Assembly: GCF_004104075.1 (NCBI RefSeq)
Contig: NZ_QOVK01000018.1
Coordinates: 1-64,000, forward strand
DNA from: Leeuwenhoekiella polynyae
GTDB taxonomy: Bacteria; Bacteroidota; Bacteroidia; Flavobacteriales; Flavobacteriaceae
DNA length: 64,000 nucleotides
Direction: 5' to 3'
Both the position numbers and the translations under genes were made by a program. The notes beneath the pieces were generated by a model. It ran no database searches and was not told the origin of the DNA. It saw only the letters and a list, made by a program, of their open reading frames with translations. Below, one piece after another: positions 54,641 through 63,296 of the stretch. Each line of letters begins with the position of its first letter. Position 1 is the stretch's first letter.

Positions 54641-56956
54641 ATGAAAAAATCCATACTCATGCTGCTGATCCTCCTGCAAACAGCTCTCTTTGCGCAGCAG
54701 TCTCACACGCTCTCCGGTACGGTGCTGGATGCTAACGGCAATGCGCTCACCAACGCCAATGTATATCTCGAAAACACCAATTACGGTACTTCGACAAATG
54801 CTTCTGGATTGTACAAACTGAGCAATGTGCAGCCGGGAAACTATACACTTATCATTTCTGAAATGGGCTTTAAAACCTTTCGAAAAGCAAACATTAACGT
54901 AAATGGAGATCTTACTTTTAATGTAGAACTTCAGGAAGATGTGAGCGCATTAGATGACATACTTATTTCCGGTCACGGTAAGACCGAATATGTAGAACGC
55001 AATCCTTCATCTTCGCTGCGTTTACAGCAAGAGCTTAATAAAGTGCCGCAAAACATTCAGGTTATTAGCGCTGACGTCATAGAAGATCAGCAAGCCATCA
55101 GTATGATGGAAAATATTACCCGTAATGTAAGTGGCGCCCAGATGATCGAACACTGGGGGAATTTTGCCCGTATCAATATGCGTGGTTTCAGAATTCCTCC
55201 CTTTAGAAATGGCCAAAATGTACTTTCTACCTGGGGGCCACTCGCCGAAGATATGGCGCTGGTAGAGCGTATTGAAGTGGTAAAAGGTCCGTCTGCTTTT
55301 ATGTTATCCAGCGGAGAACCCGGTGGACTTTACAATGTGGTGACTAAAAAACCAACCGGGGTTTCTCACGGAGAAGTTGGCCTGATGACCGGAAGTTACA
55401 ACACCTTACGCGCCACCCTTGATGTAGAAGGTAAACTTTCTGAAAACAACAAACTACAATACCGTTTTGTAGGTGCAGGAACCACTCAGGAGGCACATCG
55501 TGCTTTTGAAGAACAAAATCGTTACACCCTTGCGCCTTCCGTGAAATATCTAATTGATGAAAAAACTTCGGTTACCGCTCAGTACACCTATCAATATTAC
55601 AAAACGCGTTTAATCGGTTCGGCTTACGTCTTTGCTCCCAGTGAGTATGCCAGTCTTGACCGTGATTTCACCCTATCTGATCCCAAGTTAGGTCCGGCTA
55701 TTATGCAAGAACATTACGGACTGATAAATTTTGAACATCAATTAGATCTCAACTGGACTGTAAATGCCCAACTAGCCTATCTCAATTACCAGCACAGCGG
55801 TTCCAGTTTATGGCTTGACAGTACTTTTGGCGTTCAGGAAAATGGTGATTTAATACGTAGCGTAAGTATCTGGGACGCTAAAGAAGAAAAAAAATTGGGA
55901 CAGGTTTTCATAAACGGTAAAGCTAAGACCGGTGCGGTAAGTCACAAAGTTCTAGCTGGACTGGATTTCGGTAAAAATGAATATATAGCAGACTGGTCAC
56001 AGGCGATCAATATTGATACAGAAGAAAATCCATATAATATTTACAATCCGCAGCCGCTTGCTATAGCACCAGTCTTTGACCGCTCGGTACCCTTAACACA
56101 ACGTACCGCAGGTTTTATAAGCAGCGAGTACTTGGCATATTATGTTCAGGATGAGCTCGGGTTTTTTAATGATGATTTAAGACTAACACTGGCGGGAAGA
56201 TACACAGAGATGAAAACCAACTCGTATGGCTCTACCTCAACCGATAAAGTAGTTACCCCGCGCGTTGCTGCTTCTTATTCTATACTGGATAATTTAAGTG
56301 CTTATGCCATGTATGACCAGTCGTTTTTACCTACTCAGGGAGCAAATGCCGATGGAAATGCTTTTGATCCGGTTACTGCTCAAGATATTGAAGGAGGATT
56401 TAAATATGAGTTTGGCGATGGAAAGTGGAATGCTACCGCAGGGTATTTCAACATTCAAAAAGATAAAATCTTAGTACCGGGACCAGATCCTAACTATTCC
56501 ATTCAAATCGATAGCGATGTGACTTCAAAAGGTTTCGAATTTGATCTGAGAGGAGAAATCATCAACGGTCTGGGTGTGGTGCTGAACTATGCGAATACCA
56601 ATGTAGAAGACGCAGACGGAAACAAAGTGGTAGGCTTCTCCAAACACATCACAAACGGGTGGTTCAACTATAAGTTTCAAGAACGTACTTTAGAAGGATT
56701 TGGAGTTTCGTTGGGTTATCAATACCTCGTAGAGCGTTCAACCTGGGCTTGGGGCGCTGATGGAGAAACCGATCTTCCGGACTACTTTAGAATGGATAGC
56801 GCATTGTCTTGGGAAAATAACAAATTCCGTGTGGCGCTTAACATCAACAATGTGTTGAATGAATACCTATACAGTGGAGCCGATTATGGTTCTTATGTAT
56901 ACTGGCAAAGTGAGCCGGGGCGTAATTTCAGACTCAGTTTAAATTATAAGTTTTAG
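54641..56956 (+). CDS. TonB-dependent siderophore receptor
   Basis: The 771-residue protein has a signal peptide (about 1-19, ending LFAQ), a carboxypeptidase-regulatory-like domain (about 22-105, GTVLDANGNALTNANVYLENT), a plug (VPQNIQVISADVIEDQQAIS, INMRGFRIPPFRNGQNV, VERIEVVKGPSAFMLSSGEPGGLYNVVTKKP) and a 22-strand-type barrel ending in RNFRLSLNYKF. The plug pattern is of the FhuA/FpvA-type ferric siderophore class. It is monocistronic; no synthesis genes are adjacent, suggesting use of foreign siderophores. Confidence 0.93.
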   Translation: MKKSILMLLILLQTALFAQQSHTLSGTVLDANGNALTNANVYLENTNYGTSTNASGLYKLSNVQPGNYTLIISEMGFKTFRKANINVNGDLTFNVELQEDVSALDDILISGHGKTEYVERNPSSSLRLQQELNKVPQNIQVISADVIEDQQAISMMENITRNVSGAQMIEHWGNFARINMRGFRIPPFRNGQNVLSTWGPLAEDMALVERIEVVKGPSAFMLSSGEPGGLYNVVTKKPTGVSHGEVGLMTGSYNTLRATLDVEGKLSENNKLQYRFVGAGTTQEAHRAFEEQNRYTLAPSVKYLIDEKTSVTAQYTYQYYKTRLIGSAYVFAPSEYASLDRDFTLSDPKLGPAIMQEHYGLINFEHQLDLNWTVNAQLAYLNYQHSGSSLWLDSTFGVQENGDLIRSVSIWDAKEEKKLGQVFINGKAKTGAVSHKVLAGLDFGKNEYIADWSQAINIDTEENPYNIYNPQPLAIAPVFDRSVPLTQRTAGFISSEYLAYYVQDELGFFNDDLRLTLAGRYTEMKTNSYGSTSTDKVVTPRVAASYSILDNLSAYAMYDQSFLPTQGANADGNAFDPVTAQDIEGGFKYEFGDGKWNATAGYFNIQKDKILVPGPDPNYSIQIDSDVTSKGFEFDLRGEIINGLGVVLNYANTNVEDADGNKVVGFSKHITNGWFNYKFQERTLEGFGVSLGYQYLVERSTWAWGADGETDLPDYFRMDSALSWENNKFRVALNINNVLNEYLYSGADYGSYVYWQSEPGRNFRLSLNYKF

Positions 56957-56984
56957 AATTTAGTGCTCTTTATTCTAGACTTTA

Positions 56985-57014
56985 GATGCGATCACCTGCG
57001 GGTGGTCGCATTTT
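56985..57014 (+). terminator. Terminator after the siderophore receptor gene
   Basis: ATGCGATCACC pairs with GGTGGTCGCAT around a short GC loop and is followed by TTTT. It is shared with the convergent MutS-like gene. Confidence 0.8.
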
Positions 57015-57034
57015 ATGGTATAACTAGTTTGACT

Positions 57035-58687
57035 TTAGTCTGAAATATTCTTAAAATCATCAAAGTCAGCAGCTAGCTTTTTAGCTTCTTCAATAAGTGT
57101 AACAGGATATTTATTCAACTCTAATATGCGAATTGCATTCCGGTTCTTAAGTTTTCCGGCTTTGAGTTTGTAATCAAAAATAATACGCTCCTCCGCTACA
57201 AATTCACTAAAATGATACAATTCATATGTTTCAGTAAGTAAGTCTGTTAATTCTATATCGTGTGTAGACACCAATACCGTATTTCCATGCTGAGCCAGAT
57301 TAGAAAGTACCGCTTTTCCTGCCGCAATTCGCTCCGCTGTATTGGTTCCTTTAAAAAGTTCATCAAGTAAAAAAAGATTAGGTACAGTTTCCTCTCCTGC
57401 CACTACAAGGGCTTTAATCCTAAGTACTTCTTCAAAATAATAACTCTTATCATTCATCAAATCATCGCTAATACGGATGGCTGAAAGAATACGCATGGGT
57501 CTAAACTGCATCTGTTTTGCAAAGCAAGTATTAAGCGTTAATCCAGAAAGAATATTGATGCCTATCGTGCGAATAAAAGTAGTTTTACCAGACATATTAG
57601 ACCCGGTCAACAAGACTGATCGCTCACGGGTTTCAATTGAATTTACCTGACAATCTGAAATAAGCGGATGATAAATTTCTTTTGCAACAACTCCTGTATT
57701 TACGTCTGATAGATGAGGGGTGCACCAACTATTGAGTCCGTTGCGCAGTAAGGCTACAGACAATAAAGAATCTATACGACCTACATACTTAAAAACAGTT
57801 TCTACTTCTACGCGTTCTCTATCTAAACGTTTTAAAGCACCAAATAGAAAAAGAGGTTCGAGTAGAAAAAGGGTTTTTATAATATCTAAAAGAAACCATA
57901 GTACAATTTCAAAATCTCCTTGTATTCCCGCTTCTATCTGAAAAAAAAGCGTACGGTTTTTAAGTTGGTTTATACGGGATACAGCTTTTAAAATCTTTGA
58001 ATCATCTGGCTTTGTGTATTCGATTTTAAGTAATTGATTGGCTACTTTATTGAGTTTTAATAACTGTGGAATAGAGCTTACATACTTAACTAAGTTACGT
58101 TTATTCCAATAATGGATTACAAAATTTACGCAAAAAACACCTAAAAGAACAGCGAAGAATACCGGATTAAAAAAGGTTAATATCAAAGTGCAGAAACTTG
58201 TAAAGGAAAGCAGTTTAATCGCTAAAAACCACGAGGGTACTTGTATATGTTCTTCTTGAAATAAGCTCGAAATATAGTAGGCTTCTTTATGCTTTAAACG
58301 GTCTAATTCTTTTTGGATTTGACTTCTCAATACAGCATCTTTACTCAGTCGCTCTATAAGCACCTCATCTTCTTGAGTCTGTGCTTCGTCAAGTTTAATG
58401 CATCTTAATTTGTCATATAAGTATTGCTGCCCCACTCTGGATTGGGTACGGTCTAAAAACTGAAACACTTCATCAAAATCAAGATCATTACACGTATGAT
58501 CTGATAAAACCTGAAAAGCATTATGTGTTTTTTTATTGCTGAAATATAGTGCTATGTGTTCAAAATTAAAGAGCTCTTTTTTAATCGTGTTTTTAGTTTT
58601 TTCAGGTTTAGTTTGACTGCGGCTCTTTACACCTAAACCTATTTTAGAGAGACCTTCTTTAAATCTAAAAGCATAATAATTCAGCAT
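57035..58687 (-). CDS. Membrane-anchored MutS-family ATPase
   Basis: The 550-residue protein has a helical N-terminus resembling the MutS clamp and lever region (FDEVFQFLDRTQSRVGQQYLYDKLRCI), two membrane segments (about residues 165-210) and a C-terminal MutS ATPase domain with Walker A TGSNMSGKTTFIRTIG, FRPMRILSAIRISDDL, YYFEEVLRIKALV, Walker B LFLLDELFKGTNT and the switch VSTHDIEL. It lacks the mismatch-recognition domain of MutS1. Such membrane-bound MutS-like proteins are common in Bacteroidetes and uncharacterised; a mismatch repair role should not be assumed. Confidence 0.9.
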   Translation of the reverse strand: MLNYYAFRFKEGLSKIGLGVKSRSQTKPEKTKNTIKKELFNFEHIALYFSNKKTHNAFQVLSDHTCNDLDFDEVFQFLDRTQSRVGQQYLYDKLRCIKLDEAQTQEDEVLIERLSKDAVLRSQIQKELDRLKHKEAYYISSLFQEEHIQVPSWFLAIKLLSFTSFCTLILTFFNPVFFAVLLGVFCVNFVIHYWNKRNLVKYVSSIPQLLKLNKVANQLLKIEYTKPDDSKILKAVSRINQLKNRTLFFQIEAGIQGDFEIVLWFLLDIIKTLFLLEPLFLFGALKRLDRERVEVETVFKYVGRIDSLLSVALLRNGLNSWCTPHLSDVNTGVVAKEIYHPLISDCQVNSIETRERSVLLTGSNMSGKTTFIRTIGINILSGLTLNTCFAKQMQFRPMRILSAIRISDDLMNDKSYYFEEVLRIKALVVAGEETVPNLFLLDELFKGTNTAERIAAGKAVLSNLAQHGNTVLVSTHDIELTDLLTETYELYHFSEFVAEERIIFDYKLKAGKLKNRNAIRILELNKYPVTLIEEAKKLAADFDDFKNISD

Positions 58688-59143
58688 AAAATATAGGTAT
58701 ATTTTTATTGAGATTGTTACAAATACAAGTTACCTCACTATTTTAAAAATGAATATGCTCTAAATAAATAAAAATTAATTATCTGTATGTCATTGATGGC
58801 TTATATAAATTATTTAAAAAAATCTAGTATTCTAGAGCTTTTACAGAAAGGTTTATGGATCTAGATAGTAAAGCTTACAGGGACCAGCAAAGGTTTTCAT
58901 GAAAGGGGTTTTAACCACCACTACCCAAAAACATCTAAAAGATTTAACTGGCAATAGAATCGGGATATACCACAACAAATTTTAACAACGGAAGTTTCCA
59001 CTTGTTTTATCATCAAACAAACCTTCCTAGATGTGTACACGCCTGCCAGAAAGTTTTTCAGTGATAATGCTGAAAGGATTCCGTGGTAAAATCACAGTTA
59101 AACTAAAAAGCAGTAATTTTCAATAATTGATATAACAATTCTT
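58688..59143. other. Gene-free stretch
   Basis: This 456-bp AT-rich interval contains no open frame with coding character on either strand, no clear terminator and no repeat. It separates the divergent MutS-like gene and the methyltransferase gene. Confidence 0.5.
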
Positions 59144-59725
59144 ATGGACGATTCACCTGTTTTAAACCTTCCTGATAAGCATTCAGCAATTGAAAAAAAA
59201 TCGAAAGAAATCGGTTTTACAATGCCATCAGATCTGTATATCGGGTCACTTTTAAAAACCTTGATAACTGCTAAACCGAAGTCTAATATACTAGAGCTGG
59301 GAACCGGAATTGGGCTTTCCTTATCTTGGATGATAGACGGGATGGATGCCAAATCAAAAATAACATCGATTGATAACAACCCGGAGCTCATCAAAATAGC
59401 TGAAGATTTTTTTGCTCAAGACGCACGAGTAGAATTGATTTGTGCTGATGGATCAACGTGGATAAAAAACTATAACGGCGAAAAGTTTGATCTGATTTTT
59501 GCAGATGCCTGGCCAGGAAAATACAGTGAAATAGATCAAATTTTAGAACTTGTGAAAATGGGTGGTTTCTATATTATTGACGATATGAAGGCACAACCCA
59601 ATTGGCCTGAAGGGCATCAGGACACTGTAGATCAACTCGTTAAATATTTAGAGAACAGAAAAGACTTTAACCTTACAAAAATGAATTGGTCAACCGGAAT
59701 CATTATTGCTACAAAAAAGCAGTAA
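59144..59725 (+). CDS. Class I SAM-dependent methyltransferase (O-methyltransferase-like)
   Basis: The 193-residue protein has the SAM-binding motif I LELGTGIGLS (about residues 51-60), motif II ITSIDNNPELIKIAEDFF, LICADGSTW, FDLIFADAWPGKY and the post-motif GGFYIIDDMKAQP. This resembles small O-methyltransferases of the caffeoyl-CoA/catechol type. The acceptor is unknown. The start is the ATG at 59144. Confidence 0.88.
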   Translation: MDDSPVLNLPDKHSAIEKKSKEIGFTMPSDLYIGSLLKTLITAKPKSNILELGTGIGLSLSWMIDGMDAKSKITSIDNNPELIKIAEDFFAQDARVELICADGSTWIKNYNGEKFDLIFADAWPGKYSEIDQILELVKMGGFYIIDDMKAQPNWPEGHQDTVDQLVKYLENRKDFNLTKMNWSTGIIIATKKQ

Positions 59726-59814
59726 AAGCGCAGTAAAATATTGAAGATATAATCATAACTAATAAGGTATGCTTCTATATATTTACCAAATCAATCGAAT
59801 AACTACAATCACAC

Positions 59815-60351
59815 ATGAAGTACATTCTATTTTTAAGCTTCTCTTTTTGCACTCTTTTTGCGGTTAATGCTCAACAACAAACCGGTGTAGAAAAAAGGCT
59901 GTTTTCAGTAAACATTTTGACTCCGGGCTTAGAATACGAATTTGGGCTAACCAATACAACCACATTAGATCTTAGATTAGGTACTGGCTTCGCGTATCGC
60001 AAGGGCTTTTTTGGAGAAGGCTATGGTGTTTACCCTATTTTTAACATACAATACCGCTATTATTACAATTTTAAAAAAAGGAATACTAAAGACAGAAACA
60101 CTACAAATAACAGCGCTAATTACCTGGCTTTAAGTGGTGCATTACAAACTGGCAAACCTATAATTGGTAATCTGGAGTATTATGAAGATTACTTTGGCGT
60201 GATTGGGCCAATCTGGGGATTGCAACGATATTACAAGAGCGGGTTTAAGTTAGATCTCAATTTAGGAGGCGGTCTTGGTTTTAATGATTATAATAAAGCG
60301 TATTTCTCTCCAATTTTAGGCTTTCGCTTGGGGTGGTTACTTTTTAAATAG
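59815..60351 (+). CDS. Small outer-membrane beta-barrel-like protein
   Basis: The 178-residue protein has a signal peptide (about 1-19, ending VNAQ). Alternating aromatic/polar strands follow, such as LEYEFGLTNTTTLDLRLGTGFAYRKGFF, YPIFNIQYRYYYNF and KLDLNLGGGLGFNDY, ending in GFRLGWLLFK, the pattern of an 8-strand outer-membrane barrel. No named family beyond that. Confidence 0.8.
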   Translation: MKYILFLSFSFCTLFAVNAQQQTGVEKRLFSVNILTPGLEYEFGLTNTTTLDLRLGTGFAYRKGFFGEGYGVYPIFNIQYRYYYNFKKRNTKDRNTTNNSANYLALSGALQTGKPIIGNLEYYEDYFGVIGPIWGLQRYYKSGFKLDLNLGGGLGFNDYNKAYFSPILGFRLGWLLFK

Positions 60352-60474
60352 ACTGCAAGTCAGCATTTAATCAATCAGGATATAAGGTGATTCAGCTTAA
60401 AAATTAGGATTTCCTTATATATTGAGTTGATTTTTTTCAGTTTGTAAAAGGCTATTTTTACCTGAAAACATACT

Positions 60475-61662
60475 ATGCCGAGAAAATTATGTTTCCTAGT
60501 GCTAAAGTTTAGCTTAGTTCTCTTTCTGGGTCTCAAGATGCAAGCACAGGATACAGAATCTAAAGTTGAAAAACCAAAAAGAGGATTCATTTCCCGTTAC
60601 ATCAACAGCATCTTTAAGGATACCACTTCGCAAGAAAAAGCACAATTCCTTGTCTATCCCGTTATGGGGTACCGCCCGGAAACTGGCGTTGAATTTGGAG
60701 TAGTACCGCTTTATGTCTTTTATGCCAATGAAGATATCAACAACAGGCTTAGCGAAATAAACGCCTATGCCTTTTTCACCTTTAATGGGCAATACGGTCT
60801 TCGCATCAATCACGCTGTATATGCTGATCAGGATAAGTGGTTTTTTCTGGGTGATTTAGATTTTGAACAATTTCCGCTTAAATATTACGGGATAGGTAAT
60901 GAGGTTCCAAAAGAAAATATTGCTCTGGTTGATGCCACTCAAATACGGATCAAAGAACGGGTTTTAAGAAACGTGGCAAAAAACTTTTACATCGGTTTAG
61001 AAACCGATTTTAGAAGTCTGAGTAACATAACCTTTAAAAGTCCGGATGAAGAAGAACCTTTAGTTGATTTTGATTTACCATTCGGAGCCGAAGGCACGAC
61101 CAGCTTTGGTATGGGATTAGGATTGGTTTATGACGAGCGGCATAATGTATTGAATGAGCGCGATGCATTTTTCAGTGAGTTTGCCTATATCAACTACAAT
61201 CCGTTCTGGAAAAGCGATGTGAAATATCAAATCATCACGACTGACAACCGGTTTTTCAAAAAAATAGGCAAAAACGATGTGCTTGCTGCACAGCTTTTGG
61301 GTGAGTTTAATTTTGGAGGCGATGTCCCGTTTAATCAACTCTCCTATATGGGTGGAGAAAGCATGATGCGCGGTTATTTTAAAGGAAGATTTAGAGACCG
61401 AAATCAGCTTGCTGCTCAAATTGAATACCGTTTCTTACCGCTCAAATTAGGGTTTACGAATCGTATTGGCGCAACGGTATTTACCGGTGTAGGCGAAGTT
61501 TTTGATGGGTTTGATGAAATCAAAATGAACAATCTAAAATGGTCTGCCGGTGCCGGTGCCCGTTTTTTACTCTTTCAGAAAAAGGATATTTACTTACGCT
61601 TTGACTATGCGTTTACTCCAGACGGAAATAATTTCTATTTAAGTATCGGTGAAGCTTTTTAA
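60475..61662 (+). CDS. Omp85/BamA-TamA family surface antigen
   Basis: The 395-residue protein has a signal peptide (about 1-24, ending MQAQ). No POTRA domain is apparent. The rest is a barrel of the bacterial surface antigen (PF01103) type, with PVMGYRPETGVEFGVV, GLGLVYDERHNVLNERDAFF, a GGESMMRGYFKGRFRDRN motif that matches the conserved RGY/VRGF loop of Omp85 proteins, and the C-terminal LRFDYAFTPDGNNFYLSIGEAF. It resembles patatin-independent stand-alone 16-strand members. Function unknown. Confidence 0.9.
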   Translation: MPRKLCFLVLKFSLVLFLGLKMQAQDTESKVEKPKRGFISRYINSIFKDTTSQEKAQFLVYPVMGYRPETGVEFGVVPLYVFYANEDINNRLSEINAYAFFTFNGQYGLRINHAVYADQDKWFFLGDLDFEQFPLKYYGIGNEVPKENIALVDATQIRIKERVLRNVAKNFYIGLETDFRSLSNITFKSPDEEEPLVDFDLPFGAEGTTSFGMGLGLVYDERHNVLNERDAFFSEFAYINYNPFWKSDVKYQIITTDNRFFKKIGKNDVLAAQLLGEFNFGGDVPFNQLSYMGGESMMRGYFKGRFRDRNQLAAQIEYRFLPLKLGFTNRIGATVFTGVGEVFDGFDEIKMNNLKWSAGAGARFLLFQKKDIYLRFDYAFTPDGNNFYLSIGEAF

Positions 61663-61753
61663 GCAAACTACTTCAGGTCAAGCCAGTCAGGCCCACAAAG
61701 CATGAAACGGAACACTACATTTTTAGAACAGGAAAAGCCTCGGTGTATTTAAT

Positions 61754-61766
61754 CTCGATTATCGCG
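61754..61766. repeat. Short CTCGATTATCGCG motif shared with 12573-12585
   Basis: The context TTTAATCTCGATTATCG here nearly repeats TTTAAATCTCGATTATCG near 12573, where the core is the perfect palindrome CTCGAT-T-ATCGAG. Both are in upstream regions of genes (SDR and tricorn). Confidence 0.4.
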
Positions 61767-61901
61767 TAAAGTTAGCTGTCAAATCTCACCTCAATCTGAA
61801 ACAAACACATTCAGTATTTAAGGTTATTCAATTTAAAGTATACCCTAAAACCGAAAGTGCTGCATTATTGAGTACCTTCAAAAGAAAAAAATAAAGCTAC
61901 T

Positions 61902-62720
61902 ATGCAAAAAGTTATTTTAATCACCGGAGCGAGTTCAGGTATAGGAAAGTCTACTGCCAAAAATTTACTTGAAAAAGGTCACACCGTTTATGGGGCAGCA
62001 CGCAGAATTGAAGAAATGCAAGATCTCGAAAAAGTAGGTATGCATACGCAGTTTCTCGACCTGACCGATGAGGAATCTATAAAAACTTGTGTAAATGCTG
62101 TTCTTGAACAAGAAGGACGTATTGACGTGCTGATCAACAATGCCGGTTACGGATCTTACGGAGCCGTAGAAGATGTTGCTATTGAAGAAGCAAAACGGCA
62201 GTTTGAAGTGAATCTTTTCGGTCTGGCGCGCATCACACAATTGGTTCTCCCAGGTATGCGAAAAAATAAACAGGGTAGGATTGTAAATATCTCCTCAATG
62301 GCAGGAAAAATATACACCCCTTTTGGTGCTTGGTACCACGCTACAAAACACGCACTTGAGGGCTGGAGCGATTGTTTACGCCTTGAATTGAAAGCTTTTG
62401 ATATAGATGTGGTGATCATACAACCGGGAGCCATAAAAACCGATTGGGGAACCATTGCGGCAAAAAACCTGAAAGAAAATTCAGGGTCTGGTGCTTATGC
62501 TGATTTTGCCAATGCTGCAGCAGACAGTATGCACGATGCCTACACCAGTGATCGCTTAACCGATGTATCAATTTTAGGAAAAACCATTGCTAAAGCCGCA
62601 ACAGTAAAAAATCCAAAACGCCGATATGCAAAAGGTTTTATGGCAAAACCTGCGATGGCCTTACGCAAATGGCTAGGAGATGGGATTTATGAAAAGATTA
62701 TTATGTCGCAGTATAAGTGA
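61902..62720 (+). CDS. Short-chain dehydrogenase/reductase (SDR family)
   Basis: The 272-residue protein has the Rossmann motif TGASSGIGKS (residues 7-16), NNAGYG, the catalytic Ser in ISSMAG and YxxxK in WYHATKHALEGWS. This is the classical SDR family 1 type; substrate is not determined. The start is the ATG at 61902. Confidence 0.95.
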   Translation: MQKVILITGASSGIGKSTAKNLLEKGHTVYGAARRIEEMQDLEKVGMHTQFLDLTDEESIKTCVNAVLEQEGRIDVLINNAGYGSYGAVEDVAIEEAKRQFEVNLFGLARITQLVLPGMRKNKQGRIVNISSMAGKIYTPFGAWYHATKHALEGWSDCLRLELKAFDIDVVIIQPGAIKTDWGTIAAKNLKENSGSGAYADFANAAADSMHDAYTSDRLTDVSILGKTIAKAATVKNPKRRYAKGFMAKPAMALRKWLGDGIYEKIIMSQYK

Positions 62721-62739
62721 TATTTTATAAACCCTAAGA

Positions 62740-63099
62740 TTAATCGTTTATATCAACTCTTATTTCTTGCACTCCATCTTCCGGTGGCCCAAACCTTAGT
62801 AATGCGGTTGCTTCGTTCATAAACGCAGTTTGTTGCAGTAAAGGACGAACTACTTTGTAAAGCAACTCTGCATTAGGTCCATACATATACAAGAATCCAT
62901 CACTTAAATCTAAAGCTATTTCATGACCGTCAAACTCCCCTACACCCTCATTTTCTATCAATTTTTCAAGTTTGTCCTCCAGGTTATAGAGTGGCTGTAA
63001 ATCATCCAGAGCATATTGAAAACTCACGATTACAGCGTGCTGGTTCATTTCTATCTTTTTAGTGTTCGCCTTACCCAAAAACCTATCAAATAATCCCAT
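62740..63099 (-). CDS. Hypothetical protein (119 residues)
   Basis: The protein begins MGLFDRFLGK and continues as a soluble alpha/beta chain with FQYALDDLQPLYNLEDKLEKLI, GEFDGHEIALDLSDGFLYMYGPNAELLYKVV and a C-terminal FGPPEDGVQEIRVDI. No signal peptide or known domain was recognised. The start motif (MGLFDRF) resembles small uncharacterised Bacteroidetes proteins. It is convergent with the SDR gene, 19 bp away. Confidence 0.8.
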   Translation of the reverse strand: MGLFDRFLGKANTKKIEMNQHAVIVSFQYALDDLQPLYNLEDKLEKLIENEGVGEFDGHEIALDLSDGFLYMYGPNAELLYKVVRPLLQQTAFMNEATALLRFGPPEDGVQEIRVDIND

Positions 63100-63296
63100 G
63101 AAACCTAATTTACTAGTAGCTTAAAATTACTGCAAAAAGTTCTATTGGTTTTGATAGTCATGTAAAAGTGAGTTTCAGCCCAATCAATAAAGCTTAACCT
63201 TTCAATTATTACCTATTTTACCTTAAATAACCCTCCCGTTCTACTTATCAATTTTTGTAACTTCGACTTTCCTCCTACGCGATTAAAAACGGGCAC

